Source: Stenotrophomonas beteli (lineage in GTDB: Bacteria; Pseudomonadota; Gammaproteobacteria; Xanthomonadales; Xanthomonadaceae). Taken from it: a stretch of DNA of 64,000 nucleotides. Made by a program: the position numbers and the translations under genes. Where the stretch lies: contig NZ_LLXV01000038.1 in the NCBI RefSeq assembly GCF_001431665.1, forward strand, positions 25,899 through 89,898, written 5' to 3'. Positions 54,261-64,000 of this stretch are shown here, one piece after another. The notes below the pieces were generated by a model, which saw only the letters and a list, made by a program, of their open reading frames with translations, was not told the DNA's origin and ran no database searches. Positions within the stretch are counted from its first letter, which is position 1; each line of letters opens with the position of its first letter.

Positions 54261-55026
54261 CCCGCACCTCGATCTGCTGTACGCGCAGGTAGCGCTTCAA
54301 TTCCGGAATGGCGATGGCGCCGCTGTGGAACACGCTGGCCGCCAGCGCGCCGTCGACGTCAGCCTGGTCGAAGGCGTCGGCGAAGTGCTCCATCGCACCG
54401 GCACCGCCGGAGGCGATCAGCGGTACCTGGCACAGCGCCCGCGCCTGTTGCAGCTGCACGACATCGTAGCCACGGCGCACGCCATCGCTGTCCATGCAGT
54501 TCAGCACGATCTCACCGGCGCCACGCCGTTGTGCCTCGACGATCCAGTCCAGGGTGCGCAGCGGCACCGCCTGGGTCTTGTCCGGATCGCCGCTGAAACG
54601 GCGCACCCGCCATTGCCCATCGGCCTCGCGTACCGAATCGACGCCGACCACCACGCACTGCACGCCGAACTCATCGGCCAGTTCGGTGATCAGCTCCGGC
54701 CGGCCCAGCGCCGGCGAATTGATCGACACCTTGTCGGCACCGGCAAACAGCACGCGGCGCGCGGTTTCCACGCTGCCGATGCCGCCGGCCACGCAGAACG
54801 GGATGTCGATCAGGCGCGCGATGCGCTCGATCCAGGCAACGTCCACCGAACGCGCCTCCGGGCTGGCGCCGATGTCATAGAACACCAGCTCGTCCGCGCC
54901 CTGGTCGCGATAGCGCTGCGCCAACTCGGCGATGTCACCCATGTCGACGTGGTCGCGGAAGCGCACGCCCTTGACCACGCGGCCGTCGCGCACGTCCAGG
55001 CAGGGAATGATGCGGCGGCTCAACAT
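54250..55026 (-). CDS. hisF: imidazole glycerol phosphate synthase, cyclase subunit
   Basis: A 258-aa TIM barrel: [20 protein letters not shown] (catalytic Asp in LDV), [59 protein letters not shown] (second catalytic Asp) and [15 protein letters not shown]. With HisH it converts PRFAR to IGP and AICAR. Overlaps hisA by 7 nt and hisI by 11 nt. Confidence 0.96.
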   Translation of the reverse strand: MLSRRIIPCLDVRDGRVVKGVRFRDHVDMGDIAELAQRYRDQGADELVFYDIGASPEARSVDVAWIERIARLIDIPFCVAGGIGSVETARRVLFAGADKVSINSPALGRPELITELADEFGVQCVVVGVDSVREADGQWRVRRFSGDPDKTQAVPLRTLDWIVEAQRRGAGEIVLNCMDSDGVRRGYDVVQLQQARALCQVPLIASGGAGAMEHFADAFDQADVDGALAASVFHSGAIAIPELKRYLRVQQIEVRDVY

Positions 55027-55754
55027 GCCAGCGCCTCGCCCAGGTCCATGCGCTGCTCAAGCAGCGCCTTGCCGAGAATCGCACCGCCGCAGCCGGCAGC
55101 ACGCGCCTCGGCCACATCGGCCACGTCACGGATGCCACCGGAGGCCTGCACCGCCACGCCTGGCAACAACGCGGACAGATGACGATAGAGGCCGATGTTG
55201 GGCCCGGCCAGCATGCCGTCGCGGGCGATGTCAGTGCACAGCAGATGACGCATGCCGGCACGCGCATAACGCTGGGCCAGGTCATCCAGGGTCACCCCGG
55301 CGTTCTCGGTCCAGCCGTGCACCGGCAGCTGCCATTGCCCCTGCGCATCCTGGCGGGCGTCCAGTGCGATGGTGATGCGCTCGGCGCCGAACTCCTGCAG
55401 CCAGCCGACCACCTCGTCGGGGCGGCGCACCGCCAGCGAGCCGACCACCACGCGGTGGGCGCCGGCATCGAGGATGCGCGCCACATCATCGCGGCCGCGC
55501 ACGCCACCGCCGGTCTGCACCTGCAGCGGCGTGTGCGCGCGGATCGCCGCCAGCAGCGGCGCCAATGTGTAGCCACCGGCGCGGGCGGCATCCAGGTCGA
55601 CCAGGTGCATCCACTGCGCGCCCCGTGCGGCGAACGCCTGCGCGCGCGGCAACGGATCGTCGCCATAGGTGGTTTCCTGTGCGTAGTCGCCCTGCCGCAG
55701 CCGCACCACACGGCCATCGCGGATATCCAGCGCGGGGTAGACGATGAAACTCAT
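55020..55754 (-). CDS. hisA: ProFAR isomerase
   Basis: A 244-aa half-barrel-repeat TIM enzyme homologous to His[21 protein letters not shown] (catalytic Asp), [49 protein letters not shown] (second Asp) and [11 protein letters not shown]. It isomerises the aminoaldose ProFAR to PRFAR. ATGA overlap with hisH. Confidence 0.96.
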   Translation of the reverse strand: MSFIVYPALDIRDGRVVRLRQGDYAQETTYGDDPLPRAQAFAARGAQWMHLVDLDAARAGGYTLAPLLAAIRAHTPLQVQTGGGVRGRDDVARILDAGAHRVVVGSLAVRRPDEVVGWLQEFGAERITIALDARQDAQGQWQLPVHGWTENAGVTLDDLAQRYARAGMRHLLCTDIARDGMLAGPNIGLYRHLSALLPGVAVQASGGIRDVADVAEARAAGCGGAILGKALLEQRMDLGEALAC

Positions 55755-56353
55755 GCAGCAGTGCCCTCGAGGAAATTGCGCAGCATCAGCGAGCCGGTCT
55801 CGCCGGAGCGCTCGGGATGGAACTGTGCGCCGTAATAGCGACCCTGCTCCACCACGGCAGTGAACAGGCCGCCGTGATCGCAGGCGGCAACGGTGTGGCT
55901 GTTAAGGGGGGCCGCATAGCTGTGCACGAAGTAGGCGCTGGCCCGGTCCGGCACGCCGCGCAGCAGCAGTGACTCGCGCAGCGGCAGCAGGCGGTTCCAG
56001 CCCATGTGCGGCACGCGGATACCGCAGGCCGGCACCAGCTTGCGCACCACGCCGGGAATCAGGCCCAGTGTCTCCACACCCGCTTCCTCGGAGCGTTCGA
56101 ACAGCAGCTGCATGCCGAGGCAGATGCCCATCAGCGGCACCTCCAGTCGCTGCAGCGGTTCCACCAGGCCTTGCGCATGCAGGCGCTGCATGCCGGGACC
56201 GGCGGCGCCGACGCCGGGCAGGATCACCCGCTGCGCACCGATCAGACCATCCGCATCGCGCACCAGCCGCACCGTCGCGCCCAGGCGCTCCAATGCGTAG
56301 CGCACTGAGCCCAGGTTGGCACCGCCGGCATCAATCAGCGCGACGTCGCTCAT
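55751..56353 (-). CDS. hisH: imidazole glycerol phosphate synthase, glutaminase subunit
   Basis: A 200-aa class I glutamine amidotransferase: [36 protein letters not shown] (oxyanion strand PGVGA), [16 protein letters not shown] with nucleophile Cys near 79, and [15 protein letters not shown] (His-Glu of the triad). It supplies ammonia to HisF. Overlaps both neighbours by 4 nt. Confidence 0.96.
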   Translation of the reverse strand: MSDVALIDAGGANLGSVRYALERLGATVRLVRDADGLIGAQRVILPGVGAAGPGMQRLHAQGLVEPLQRLEVPLMGICLGMQLLFERSEEAGVETLGLIPGVVRKLVPACGIRVPHMGWNRLLPLRESLLLRGVPDRASAYFVHSYAAPLNSHTVAACDHGGLFTAVVEQGRYYGAQFHPERSGETGSLMLRNFLEGTAA

Positions 56354-57423
56354 AGCGCGCCCTTGGTGCTCGGCAGTGCCGTACCCTGCCGGGCCAGCGC
56401 CGGACGCAGTGCGCGCGCCAACGCCTTGAAGCAGGCCTCCACCTTGTGGTGGTCATTGTCGCCGCGCACCTGCAGATTGAGGTTCAGGCCGCTGGCATCG
56501 CACAGCGAACGGAAGAAGTGCGGCACCAGCTCGGTCGGCATATCGCCCACACGCTCGCGCTTGAACTCGCCCTCGAACACGAAGTACGGGCGACCGCTGA
56601 AGTCCAGCGCGGCGCTGGCCAGCGTCTCGTCCATCGGCAGGGTGAAGCCGTAGCGGCCAATCCCGCGCTTGTCGCCCAGCGCCTCGCGCAGCGCTTGGCC
56701 CAGCGCCAGCCCGGTGTCTTCAATGGTGTGGTGCTCGTCGATGTGCAGGTCGCCCTCGGCCTGGATGTCCAGCGCGAAACCACCGTGCTTGCCGATCTGT
56801 TCCAGCATGTGGTCGAAGAACGGCAGGCCGGTGGAGATGCGTGCATCGCCGGCGCGATCCAGATCCAGCTCAACGCGGATCTTCGTTTCTTTCGTGTTGC
56901 GCTGGACCACGGCGGTACGCGGCGCGTCGGCCAGCGCGTGGGCGATGCCCGGCCAGTCCCACTCGCCACCGAACTGCTCGGTGCGCAACTGGAAGCCCCG
57001 GATGTTGAGGTTGTCGGCGAACTGCAGGTCGGTGATGCGGTCGCCGACCATGCCCGAGCGCGCCCAGTCGATGCTGCGATCCTGCAGATAGGCCGTCATC
57101 AGGCCGATGCCCGGCTTGCGGGTGGGCGCGTTGTCCTGTGGCCAGCTGCAGTCGATCAGCACGTCACGGAAGGTGATGCCCTGGCTCTCGAAGATCTGCA
57201 GCATCAGGTCGTTGGGGCCGTCGAAGCTGGCGCGCGGGTAGCTGTCGCTGCCGAGGCCGTCCTGGTTGGTGACGATCACGAACTGGTAGCCAGCGTCGCG
57301 CAGTTTCAGCAACGCCGGGATCACCTGCGGCACGAAGCGCAGCTTCTCATAGGCGTCGATCTGGAAATCGGACGGCTCTTCGATGAGGGTGCCGTCGCGG
57401 TCGATGAACAGGATCGGGGTCAT
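56350..57423 (-). CDS. hisB: bifunctional histidinol-phosphatase / IGP dehydratase
   Basis: A 357-aa fusion. The N-terminal HAD phosphatase (1-160) has [14 protein letters not shown] (Asp8, Asp10), [13 protein letters not shown] and the Cys/His zinc region [15 protein letters not shown]. The C-terminal IGP dehydratase (about 170-357) has [37 protein letters not shown] and [17 protein letters not shown] (Mn-binding His pairs). It catalyses steps six and eight. Overlaps hisC and hisH by 4 nt each. Confidence 0.96.
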   Translation of the reverse strand: MTPILFIDRDGTLIEEPSDFQIDAYEKLRFVPQVIPALLKLRDAGYQFVIVTNQDGLGSDSYPRASFDGPNDLMLQIFESQGITFRDVLIDCSWPQDNAPTRKPGIGLMTAYLQDRSIDWARSGMVGDRITDLQFADNLNIRGFQLRTEQFGGEWDWPGIAHALADAPRTAVVQRNTKETKIRVELDLDRAGDARISTGLPFFDHMLEQIGKHGGFALDIQAEGDLHIDEHHTIEDTGLALGQALREALGDKRGIGRYGFTLPMDETLASAALDFSGRPYFVFEGEFKRERVGDMPTELVPHFFRSLCDASGLNLNLQVRGDNDHHKVEACFKALARALRPALARQGTALPSTKGAL

Positions 57424-58514
57424 GCTGCGGCCCTCCGCGCCGACAGGGCCGCAAGCACGCGGTCATTCTCTTCGGGGCTGCCGATGCTGATGCGCAGCGC
57501 ATCCCCCAGTTGTGGCGCCGCACGCTGGTCGCGCACCACCACGCCCGCCGCCAGCAGCGTATCGAATGCGGCCTGGGCGTCGGCGAAGCGGACCAGCAGG
57601 TAATTGCCGGCCGAGGCGTACACCCGGCGCACGCCGGGCAGGCCGGCCAGCGCAGCACGCAGGCGCTCGCGCTCGGCGATCACCGTGGCCACGCGTTCGG
57701 CGGTGCGCGCCAGCGCGTCGGGTTGCAGTGCCTGCACGGCCAGTTCGGCGCACGGGGTCGGCACCGGGTACGGCGCCTGGCAGCGGCGCAGCACGGCAAT
57801 CAGCTCGGGGGTGGCGATCAGGCTGCCAATGCGTGCGGCGGCGAGTGCATGGGCCTTCGACAGCGTGCGCAGCACCGCCACGTTGGCGTGCGCGGCCAGC
57901 AACGTGGTCGCCGACGGGCGCTGCGCGTATTCCACATACGCCTCGTCCACCACGACCAATGCCTGTCCGCGCAACGCAACTGCGACACGTTCGATCTCGT
58001 CCAGGCCGATGTCACTGCCGGCCGGGTTCGACGGAGCGCACAGGAACACCAGCGTGGCGTTGCGTGTCCTGGCCGTGTCGATCACTGCATCCAGATCGGT
58101 GCGCAGGCCATCCCCGCTGTCCACGAGAGGCACTTCAATCAGTGCGGCGCCTTGCAGACGCGCGCAGACCGCGTACATGCCGAACACCGGCGGCGTGACC
58201 AGCACGCCATCGCGGCCCGGAACGCACAGCGCGCGCACCAGCAGGTCGATCGCCTCATCGCTGCCACGACCGACCAGCAGCTGCTGCGGCGTCACCCCAT
58301 ACAGCGCTGCCAGGCCCTCGCGCAATGCCAACGGCTGCGGTTCGGGGTAGCGCCGACTGCTGCCTGCGGCATCAGCGGGATTGGCCCAGGCCGACTCATT
58401 GGCGTTCAACCAGACCTCGCCCTGCACCGCCGCACTGCGCGCCGAGCTGTAGCCGGCGAACGCCTGCAGATCCGGACGCACCAGTGCCAGCACATCATCG
58501 ACAGCCGCGCTCAT
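57420..58514 (-). CDS. hisC: histidinol-phosphate aminotransferase
   Basis: A 364-aa class I/II PLP aminotransferase: [13 protein letters not shown] at the N-terminus, [46 protein letters not shown] (PLP Asp/Tyr), [16 protein letters not shown] with the Schiff-base Lys near 220, and YLLVRFADA. It converts imidazole acetol phosphate to histidinol phosphate. Confidence 0.95.
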   Translation of the reverse strand: MSAAVDDVLALVRPDLQAFAGYSSARSAAVQGEVWLNANESAWANPADAAGSSRRYPEPQPLALREGLAALYGVTPQQLLVGRGSDEAIDLLVRALCVPGRDGVLVTPPVFGMYAVCARLQGAALIEVPLVDSGDGLRTDLDAVIDTARTRNATLVFLCAPSNPAGSDIGLDEIERVAVALRGQALVVVDEAYVEYAQRPSATTLLAAHANVAVLRTLSKAHALAAARIGSLIATPELIAVLRRCQAPYPVPTPCAELAVQALQPDALARTAERVATVIAERERLRAALAGLPGVRRVYASAGNYLLVRFADAQAAFDTLLAAGVVVRDQRAAPQLGDALRISIGSPEENDRVLAALSARRAAA

Positions 58515-59806
58515 GCTGCGACCTCCATGCGCACTGCGACCGCACGTTCATGGGCATCCAGGCCTTCGGCGCTGGCAATGACGCGCGCGCAGCCGCCAAT
58601 CGCTGCCAGGCCGGCGGCGCTGGCGCTCTGCACGCTGATCAGGTTCTGGAAACTGGCCACGCTGACACCGCTGTAGGCACGCGCGGCACCGGCGGTCGGC
58701 AGCACGTGGTTGGTGCCGCTGCAATAGTCGCCCAGCGCTTCTGGCGTGTAATCGCCAAGGAACACCGAGCCGGCCGCCTGCACCTTGTCCAGCCACACGC
58801 GCGGATCACGCAGGGCCAGGATCAGGTGCTCGGGCGCATAGCGGTTGCTGATCGCGAACGCCTCGGCCAGCGAATCGACCTGGATCAGGCGCGAGGCCGA
58901 CAATGCCTGGCGTGCGATCTGCTGCCGCGGCAGCAGGGCAACCTGGCGCTCGACTTCGGCCTCGACCGCCGCCACCATCGCGGCATCGTCGGTCAGCAGC
59001 AGCACCTGCGAATCCGGGCCGTGCTCGGCCTGCGACAGCAGGTCGGCCGCGACGAACGCCGGATTGGCGCCCGCATCGGCAATCACCAGCACTTCCGAAG
59101 GACCGGCCGGCATGTCGATGGCGGCCGCGCCATCCTGTGCCACCTGCTGCTTGGCTTCGGTCACGAAGCTGTTGCCCGGCCCGAACAGCTTGTCACAGGC
59201 AGGAATGCTGGCCGTGCCGTAAGCCATCGCGGCAATGGCCTGCGCGCCACCCAGCTTGAACACGCGTTGCACGCCGGTCAGCCGCGCGGCCACCAGCACC
59301 GCCGGATCGGCGCTGCCATCGGCGCGCGGTGGCGTGCACAGCACCACCTGCGGGCAACCGGCCAACTGTGCCGGCACGCCCAGCATCAGCGCAGTGGACG
59401 GCAGCGGCGCACTGCCCGCCGGCACGTACAGACCGACCCGGCCGATCGGCCGCAGCATGCGTTCGCAGACCACGCCCGGCGCGGTTTCCACTGCGTAGCC
59501 CTGGCCCATGCCAGCCTGGTGGAAGCGTGTGATGCGATCGGCGGCTTCCACCATCGCCTGGCGCAGCTCGGCCGGCACCGCCGCTTCGGCCGCAGCGAAC
59601 TCGGCCTCGGGCACCTCAAAGGACGACAGCTCGACACCGTCGAAACGCGCGGTGATCGCACGCAGTGCGTCGTCGCCCTGCGCGCGCACCTGCGCGATCA
59701 GCGCGGCCACCGCGTCGCGGGTCTGCTGCGCCACGGTCTGCACCGGGCGGGTCAGTGCCGCGCTGCGCGCGGCCTCATCAAGTCGGGACCAGATCAGACG
59801 GTTCAT
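58511..59806 (-). CDS. hisD: histidinol dehydrogenase
   Basis: A 431-aa Zn-dependent NAD enzyme carrying out the last two oxidations to histidine. Visible: [76 protein letters not shown] (Zn His and catalytic Glu/His region), PEHLILAL and [23 protein letters not shown] 59806 overlaps the hisG stop. The longer open frame upstream is antisense-type sequence. Confidence 0.96.
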   Translation of the reverse strand: MNRLIWSRLDEAARSAALTRPVQTVAQQTRDAVAALIAQVRAQGDDALRAITARFDGVELSSFEVPEAEFAAAEAAVPAELRQAMVEAADRITRFHQAGMGQGYAVETAPGVVCERMLRPIGRVGLYVPAGSAPLPSTALMLGVPAQLAGCPQVVLCTPPRADGSADPAVLVAARLTGVQRVFKLGGAQAIAAMAYGTASIPACDKLFGPGNSFVTEAKQQVAQDGAAAIDMPAGPSEVLVIADAGANPAFVAADLLSQAEHGPDSQVLLLTDDAAMVAAVEAEVERQVALLPRQQIARQALSASRLIQVDSLAEAFAISNRYAPEHLILALRDPRVWLDKVQAAGSVFLGDYTPEALGDYCSGTNHVLPTAGAARAYSGVSVASFQNLISVQSASAAGLAAIGGCARVIASAEGLDAHERAVAVRMEVAA

Positions 59807-60714
59807 GCCAGCGACCGCTCCACGCTCAACACCATCAGGCCCTGCGCACCAGCGCGCTCGAGTTCTTCCATGCGCTGCCAGCTCAGCGGCCCGGGGCACA
59901 TGGTCTGCAGGCGCAGCGCGCCGCCATCGGCCGGCAGCCGCACCAGCGGCTCGGCATCGGCCAGCAACTGCGACAGCGCGTCGACGCGATCCTCGCTGGC
60001 GCGGAACATCAGCAGCTTGCGGTCCTGGCGCTGCACCACGCCATCGAGGCGGCGCAGCAGCATCGCGCGCAGCGAGGCACGCGCATCGTCCGGCACGCGT
60101 ACCGCGCCGGCCAGCACCGCCTCGCTGTCGAGCAGGTTGTGCACCGGGGTCAACTGGTTGGCGCGCAGCGTGGCGCCGCTGGAGACCAGATCGCAGATCA
60201 GGTCGGCGGTGCCCAGGCGCGGGGCGATTTCCACCGACCCGGACAGCTCGACCACCTGTGCGTCCACGCCCTGCTCGGCCAGCCATTGCTTGAGGATGGC
60301 CGGGTAGCTTGTGGCAATGCGGGTACCGGCCAGCTGCGCCGGTCCCTGCCACTGCCATTCCTCGGGCACCGCCAGCATCAGCCGGCACTGGCCGAAGCCC
60401 AGCCCACGCAGTGCCTGGTAGGCATCGGGCAGGCCGATCTGGCGGCGTGCTGCGGCCTGCTCGTCCAGCTCATTGCGGCCCACGATACCGAGGTCGCACA
60501 CGCCGTCGGCGATCAGGCCGGGGATGTCGTCGTCGCGCACCAGCAACAGGTCCACCGGCAGCGACTCGCCGTAGCAGAACAGCTTGTCGCGGCTCTCACG
60601 CCAGCTCAGGCCACAGGCGCTGAGCAGGTTGCGGGCGGGCTCGGCCAGACGGCCACTCTTCTGGATGGCGATGCGCAGCCGGTCTCGTGCCGGCGCTGCC
60701 TGGGTTGCACTCAT
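59803..60714 (-). CDS. hisG: ATP phosphoribosyltransferase, long form
   Basis: A 303-aa first enzyme of histidine synthesis. The catalytic part has [35 protein letters not shown] and [19 protein letters not shown], then [15 protein letters not shown]-terminal regulatory domain (about 225-303) makes it the long, histidine-inhibited hexameric form that needs no HisZ. ATG 60714 fits the family N-terminus. 34 nt after the yerC-like gene. Confidence 0.95.
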   Translation of the reverse strand: MSATQAAPARDRLRIAIQKSGRLAEPARNLLSACGLSWRESRDKLFCYGESLPVDLLLVRDDDIPGLIADGVCDLGIVGRNELDEQAAARRQIGLPDAYQALRGLGFGQCRLMLAVPEEWQWQGPAQLAGTRIATSYPAILKQWLAEQGVDAQVVELSGSVEIAPRLGTADLICDLVSSGATLRANQLTPVHNLLDSEAVLAGAVRVPDDARASLRAMLLRRLDGVVQRQDRKLLMFRASEDRVDALSQLLADAEPLVRLPADGGALRLQTMCPGPLSWQRMEELERAGAQGLMVLSVERSLA

Positions 60715-60748
60715 GGGGGAGGTCTCGAAGTTCGGAACGGGGCGCGGA

Positions 60749-61075
60749 TCAGCGCGAAGCAAGGCGGTCGATGGCAGCGGCATAGCCTCGATGGCCATGC
60801 TCGAGCGTGCGTGCCACCCGTCCGGTGGTGGTCACGCTGACCCCCGTGCGCTCGTGGATTTCGCGGTACGGCACACCCTGCTGCAGCAGCGGCACCACCT
60901 TCCAGCGGTCGGCCATGGCTTCCAGCTCGGCCGGGGTGCACAGGTCGCGAAGGAAGGCCTCCACCTGCTCAGGCTCGCGCAGGGCGGCAAAGGCCCGGGC
61001 CAGGGCTTCCAGGTCGGCCTTCGGGTCTTTGGCGGCAATGTCGGGACGGGCTTTCACGGGGCGGTCTTCATGCAT
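60749..61075 (-). CDS. YerC/YecD-family TrpR-like regulator
   Basis: A 108-aa small all-helical protein. [20 protein letters not shown] and [20 protein letters not shown] are the TrpR-superfamily helix-turn-helix, ending [12 protein letters not shown], the segment shared by YerC/YecD proteins. The start is ATG 61075 (a TTG precedes it). It lies first in the his transcript, so it may sense histidine or a related metabolite and repress the operon and itself. This is inference, since the family is poorly characterised. Confidence 0.82.
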   Translation of the reverse strand: MHEDRPVKARPDIAAKDPKADLEALARAFAALREPEQVEAFLRDLCTPAELEAMADRWKVVPLLQQGVPYREIHERTGVSVTTTGRVARTLEHGHRGYAAAIDRLASR

Positions 61076-61085
61076 CAATGTAATA

Positions 61086-61106
61086 GCGCGTTAGTACGTT
61101 AGCGCA
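61086..61106. promoter_or_regulatory. candidate TrpR-type operator before yerC-his
   Basis: A repeat-rich site in the 5' gap: GCGCGTTAGTACGTTAGCGC, holding GTTAG twice at 9-nt spacing and a central GTAC. It lies 11 nt upstream of the yerC ATG. Tandem GTTAG/CTAAC half-sites recall TrpR-family operators. There is no direct evidence. Confidence 0.35.
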
Positions 61107-61137
61107 TTCTTGCGCAGTGCGTCAAATCGGAGCCTCA

Positions 61138-61180
61138 TGGGGGTCAGATCCTTTTTCCAAAGGAAAACGGATCTGACCCC
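61138..61180. repeat. GGGGTCAGATCC-type hairpin, copy 3
   Basis: GGGGTCAGATCCTTTTTCC and GGAAAACGGATCTGACCCC pair over most of their length. It lies between the small lipoprotein gene and the his operon start region. Confidence 0.8.
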
Positions 61181-61255
61181 TGGACCGGATTCCAGAAACG
61201 CAGAACGCCCACCGAAGGGCGGGCGTTCTGCTTTCAAATCAACAACCTGGCCGAC

Positions 61256-61552
61256 TCAAGGCCTACAGCGCACCTCGGCCTGCAGCGCCCCTCGGCGCAG
61301 GCATTCACCGAACACGCTGCCCTGCCGGCTCGGCAGGGACTGGATGTTCTCCAGCGCGCCTGCGCCCGCCGCGCACGTGCGCAAGGCCAGGGCCCGCAGG
61401 TCACCCTCCAGCTGCGCGCGGTCGATCACGTGGCAGCGGTCAACCTGCAGCCGGTACTGTGCCGGGCCGATCCGTGCACTGTGCAGCGCCGGGTCGCTCT
61501 GGCAGCCCGCCAGCAGGAGCACGCTCAGCGCCCCTGCGGCGGCCCGTGTCAC
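61256..61552 (-). CDS. small lipoprotein, unknown function
   Basis: A 98-aa product beginning at GTG 61552: [17 protein letters not shown] is a lipoprotein signal with acceptor Cys17 in LLAGC. The mature part (about 81 aa) has four more Cys ([30 protein letters not shown]) likely forming two disulfides. No family recognised. GTGA overlap with hisS implies co-transcription, but no functional link is evident. Confidence 0.68.
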   Translation of the reverse strand: MTRAAAGALSVLLLAGCQSDPALHSARIGPAQYRLQVDRCHVIDRAQLEGDLRALALRTCAAGAGALENIQSLPSRQGSVFGECLRRGALQAEVRCRP

Positions 61553-62946
61553 GCCATCGCCCTGGACTGTTCCAGCTCCACCTGCAGGGTACTGGCCAGT
61601 TCGTCGCGGGAGACTTCGAACTGCTGCTCGCGCACCAGATCCTTCACCGCCACCACGCCACGCGCCAGCTCGTCTTCACCGGCCAGCACCACGAAGCGGA
61701 TGCCGGCCTTGGCCGCGTACTGGAACTGCTTGCCGATCTTCTTCGGCTCCATCTGCACTTCGGTGTTGATCCCACCGGCGCGCAGGCGGCGCGCGATGTC
61801 CAGCGACTGCGGCATGCCCTGCTCGTCCATCAGCGCCACCAGTGCCTGCACGCTGCTGGCCTCGATGCCGTCGATCAGGCCGGCTTCGCGCAGCTGCCAG
61901 AACAGGCGCGACAGACCGATGGAGATGCCCACGCCCGGCAGTCTGGACTTGCTGTAGTGGCTGGCCAGGTCCTCGTAGCGGCCGCCCGAGCAGATCGAGC
62001 CGATCTGCGGATGGTCGGTAAGCGTGGTCTCGTACACGGTGCCGGTGTAGTAGTCCAGGCCGCGCGCAATGGAGAAGTTCAGGCAGTACGCGGTTTCCGG
62101 CACGCCCAGCGCCTGCACCAGCTGCAGCACTTCGCGCAGTTCGGCCACGCCGGTACGCAGGATCTCCGAAGAACCGGCGTCGGCTTCCAGCGTGGCCAGC
62201 TGCGCCAGCGCATCGGCATGGCCCTGCGAACGCACGGCGACGAAGGCCAGGATCTTCTCGACCTGTTCGGCCGGGATGTTGAACCCCTCGCCCACCAGCG
62301 TCTCGCGCACGTAATCGGCGCCACGCTTGTCCAGCTTGTCCACTTCACGCAGCACCGCGAGCTGGCGCTCGCCTTCGGCCACGCCCAGGCTCTCGAAGAA
62401 GCCGCGCATCAGCTTGCGGTTGTTCAACTGGATGCTGAAGTCACCGATGCGCAGTTCCGAGAACACCGCGTGGATGACCGCCAGCACTTCGGCGTCGTAA
62501 CGCACGCTCAGGCTGTCCTTGCCGATCACGTCGATGTCGCACTGGTAGAACTCGCGGAAACGGCCGCGCTGGGCACGCTCGCCACGGTACACGCGCTGCA
62601 TCTGGTAACGGCGGAACGGGAAGGTAAGTTCGTGCTCGTGCTCGGCCACGTAGCGTGCCAGCGGCACAGTCAGGTCGAAGCGCAGCGCCATTTCCGGCAG
62701 CGAACGATCTCCGGATTCGGCGGCATTGGCCAGCGCGCCGGTGGACTGCACGAAATACACCTGGCGTTCGGTTTCACCGCCGGACTTGGTCAGCAGCACG
62801 TCGGACAGCTCGAACACCGGCGTCTCCACCGGCAGGAACCCGAAGCGCTCGTAGTTGCGGCGGATGACGTCCAGCATTCGCTGGAACGCAATCTGCTCGC
62901 GCGGCAGCAGTTCAAGGGTGCCGGGCGGGGTACGGGGCTTGATCAC
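61549..62946 (-). CDS. hisS: histidyl-tRNA synthetase
   Basis: A 465-aa class IIa synthetase. GTG 62946 is chosen because AGGAG lies 7 nt upstream and the family N-terminus [20 protein letters not shown] begins there. Visible: [17 protein letters not shown] (motif 2 region begins), [46 protein letters not shown] (His signature), [12 protein letters not shown] and [11 protein letters not shown] (motif 3), with the C-terminal anticodon domain from about 370. It charges tRNA-His. Followed by the lipoprotein gene. Confidence 0.95.
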   Translation of the reverse strand: MIKPRTPPGTLELLPREQIAFQRMLDVIRRNYERFGFLPVETPVFELSDVLLTKSGGETERQVYFVQSTGALANAAESGDRSLPEMALRFDLTVPLARYVAEHEHELTFPFRRYQMQRVYRGERAQRGRFREFYQCDIDVIGKDSLSVRYDAEVLAVIHAVFSELRIGDFSIQLNNRKLMRGFFESLGVAEGERQLAVLREVDKLDKRGADYVRETLVGEGFNIPAEQVEKILAFVAVRSQGHADALAQLATLEADAGSSEILRTGVAELREVLQLVQALGVPETAYCLNFSIARGLDYYTGTVYETTLTDHPQIGSICSGGRYEDLASHYSKSRLPGVGISIGLSRLFWQLREAGLIDGIEASSVQALVALMDEQGMPQSLDIARRLRAGGINTEVQMEPKKIGKQFQYAAKAGIRFVVLAGEDELARGVVAVKDLVREQQFEVSRDELASTLQVELEQSRAMA

Positions 62947-63082
62947 GGGGGAACTCCTGCTGGAACGGGACGTGGGAGGGGGCGACATTCTAGCGCCCCG
63001 CAGCGCTCAGCCGCCGATAGGGGGCCGCAAGGCCGCATGAAGTATCATAAAGGCCTCCCCGCCCGCGATACGCCCCCGCAAC

Positions 63083-64000
63083 ATGTCCCGGCCTTCCGGC
63101 GCTCCGCCCGCCACCCCCGATCCCGCCTCGGCGTCCTGCACCGCGCTGGACTGCCTGCATTGCTCGGTCCGCCACCTTGCGGTGTGCTCGGCGCTGTCGC
63201 CTGACGAAGTGCAGGCGCTGGAACAGGTTACCCATTCGCAGCAGGTCACCCTGGGCAGCACGCTGGCCCGCGCCGGCGAAGAGCGCCAGCATGTCTATAC
63301 ATTGACCGCCGGTGCGCTGCGCCTGGTGCGCACCCTGGCCGATGGCCGCCGCCAGATCAGTGGATTCGTGTTGCCAGGCGATTATCTTGGCCTGAGCGGC
63401 AGCGACCACCATCGCTACGATATCGAAGCCATCGCCGACAGCCGCGTGTGCCGCGTCGCGCTGCCGCAGATGAAAGTGTTGCGCAGCCGTTTCCCGCACC
63501 TGGAACGCAAGCTGCTGCAACGCGCCTGCCAGGAACTGGATGCAGCGCAGGACGCCGCCCTGGCGCTGGCCCGCCTGCAGCCGGCGGAAAAGGTGGCCGA
63601 CTTCCTGCTGCGCCTGGCCGCTCGCGAAGCCCGGCTTGGCGGCAACGGACTGCGCGTGTCGCTGCCGATGGGGCGTGGTGACATCGCCGACCACCTGGGC
63701 CTGACCATGGAAACGGTCAGCCGCACCTTCACCAAGCTGCGCCAGCAGGGGCTGATCGCCCTGCCCCACCTGAACGTGGTGGAGATCCTTGACGAGGATG
63801 GGCTGCGCACACTGGCCGGCAACCGCATCCATCTCCGATCAACGCAGCAACACCTCACGCAGCGCCGCGTAATCGGCGGCCAGCGGTTCGGCGTGTGCCG
63901 GCCGCTGCAACAGCATCTCCAGTGCCGGCGGTACCGCCACCGCTTCGCCGATCAACGGCTCTACCACCGCCTCGAACTTGGCCGGATGCGCGGTGGGCGA
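63083..64000 (+). CDS. FNR-type Crp-family regulator, no stop in window
   Basis: From ATG 63083 the frame stays open to the right edge (306 codons). Residues 1-250 make a complete FNR-like protein: a Cys cluster C19-x4-C24-x2-C27-x7-C35 plus a Cys near 129 in SRVCRVAL at the place of FNR C122, a cNMP-like beta-roll (about 45-140), a dimer helix, and HTH GRGDIADHLGLTMETVSRTF with the ETVSR recognition helix. It is probably an oxygen-responsive [4Fe-4S] regulator. Residues past about 252 are antisense to thrC, so the annotated end is uncertain. Confidence 0.8.
   Translation, partial: MSRPSGAPPATPDPASASCTALDCLHCSVRHLAVCSALSPDEVQALEQVTHSQQVTLGSTLARAGEERQHVYTLTAGALRLVRTLADGRRQISGFVLPGDYLGLSGSDHHRYDIEAIADSRVCRVALPQMKVLRSRFPHLERKLLQRACQELDAAQDAALALARLQPAEKVADFLLRLAAREARLGGNGLRVSLPMGRGDIADHLGLTMETVSRTFTKLRQQGLIALPHLNVVEILDEDGLRTLAGNRIHLRSTQQHLTQRRVIGGQRFGVCRPLQQHLQCRRYRHRFADQRLYHRLELGRMRGGR
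63839..64000 (-). CDS. thrC: threonine synthase, C-terminal end (partial)
   Basis: The minus-strand frame enters from the right edge and stops with TGA at 63841-63839. The 53 visible residues start SPTAHPAKFEAVVEPLIGEA and end ADYAALREVLLR, matching the C-terminus of E. coli-type ThrC (TAHPAKF and the closing ADFAALRKL motif). It converts phosphohomoserine to threonine. Convergent with, and overlapping, the FNR-type frame. Confidence 0.8.
   Translation of the reverse strand, partial: SPTAHPAKFEAVVEPLIGEAVAVPPALEMLLQRPAHAEPLAADYAALREVLLR

Overview
The window reads as chromosome of a Stenotrophomonas maltophilia-complex gammaproteobacterium (Xanthomonadaceae). The grounds are high GC with dense coding, many short GTAG-headed palindromes (SMAG-type repeats) between genes, a SmeYZ-like RND pump with a divergent two-component system, and overall gene content. 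Both ends cut genes: an SDR 3' end on the left; on the right a threonine synthase 3' end and an FNR-type regulator frame with no stop. No tRNA, rRNA, CRISPR array, prophage or insertion sequence was recognised.

Layout. 1-1.8 kb: SDR tail, MerR regulator, flavodoxin-fold oxidoreductase, DUF4304-like protein. 1.8-4.2 kb (minus): feoA-feoB-feoI ferrous iron uptake. 4.3-7.3 kb (plus): leucine/isoleucine degradation genes (enoyl-CoA hydratase, VOC protein, HMG-CoA lyase, type-2 3-hydroxyacyl-CoA dehydrogenase), then efpL. 8-15.4 kb: MliC/COG3650 lipoprotein, NTF2-like protein, smeZ, smeY (minus), and divergent smeRy-smeSy. 15.4-21.2 kb: DUF2388-DUF4105 pair, D-2-hydroxyglutarate dehydrogenase divergent from serA, NUDIX protein. 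21.3-27 kb: two paralogous amino acid permeases, a small lipoprotein, methionine salvage mtnB-mtnD-mtnC.

27-53.5 kb is a mannoside/N-glycan utilisation region in two blocks. The first holds beta-mannosidase, AGE-family sugar isomerase, PfkB kinase, MFS sugar transporter, LacI regulator, GH92 alpha-mannosidase and a divergent TonB receptor. The second holds another TonB receptor, CutC, a Tat-exported glycosylasparaginase, glucokinase, a small unknown protein and a metallophosphoesterase. Between the blocks lies a CueR-controlled copper cassette (copZ, cueR, copA). Six copies of a 14-bp palindrome centred on GATCGAT or GATCGGT stand in front of the GH92 operon, both receptors and glucokinase. 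I infer that they are the operators of the LacI protein, which would make the two blocks one regulon: mannose trimmed from glycans goes to fructose and then fructose-6-phosphate, glycosylasparaginase frees the sugar from Asn, and glucokinase feeds glycolysis.

53.6-61.1 kb is a compact his operon (hisG-D-C-B-H-A-F-IE, every junction overlapping) preceded by a TrpR-like YerC/YecD regulator. 61.1-64 kb holds a small lipoprotein and hisS (minus), the FNR-type regulator (plus) and the thrC end (minus).

The divergent intergenic region at 37.0-38.0 kb is the most structured non-coding stretch: two inverted copies of a ~175-bp element with a conserved core and differing but still pairing stems, flanking a GGGGTCAGATCC-type hairpin.
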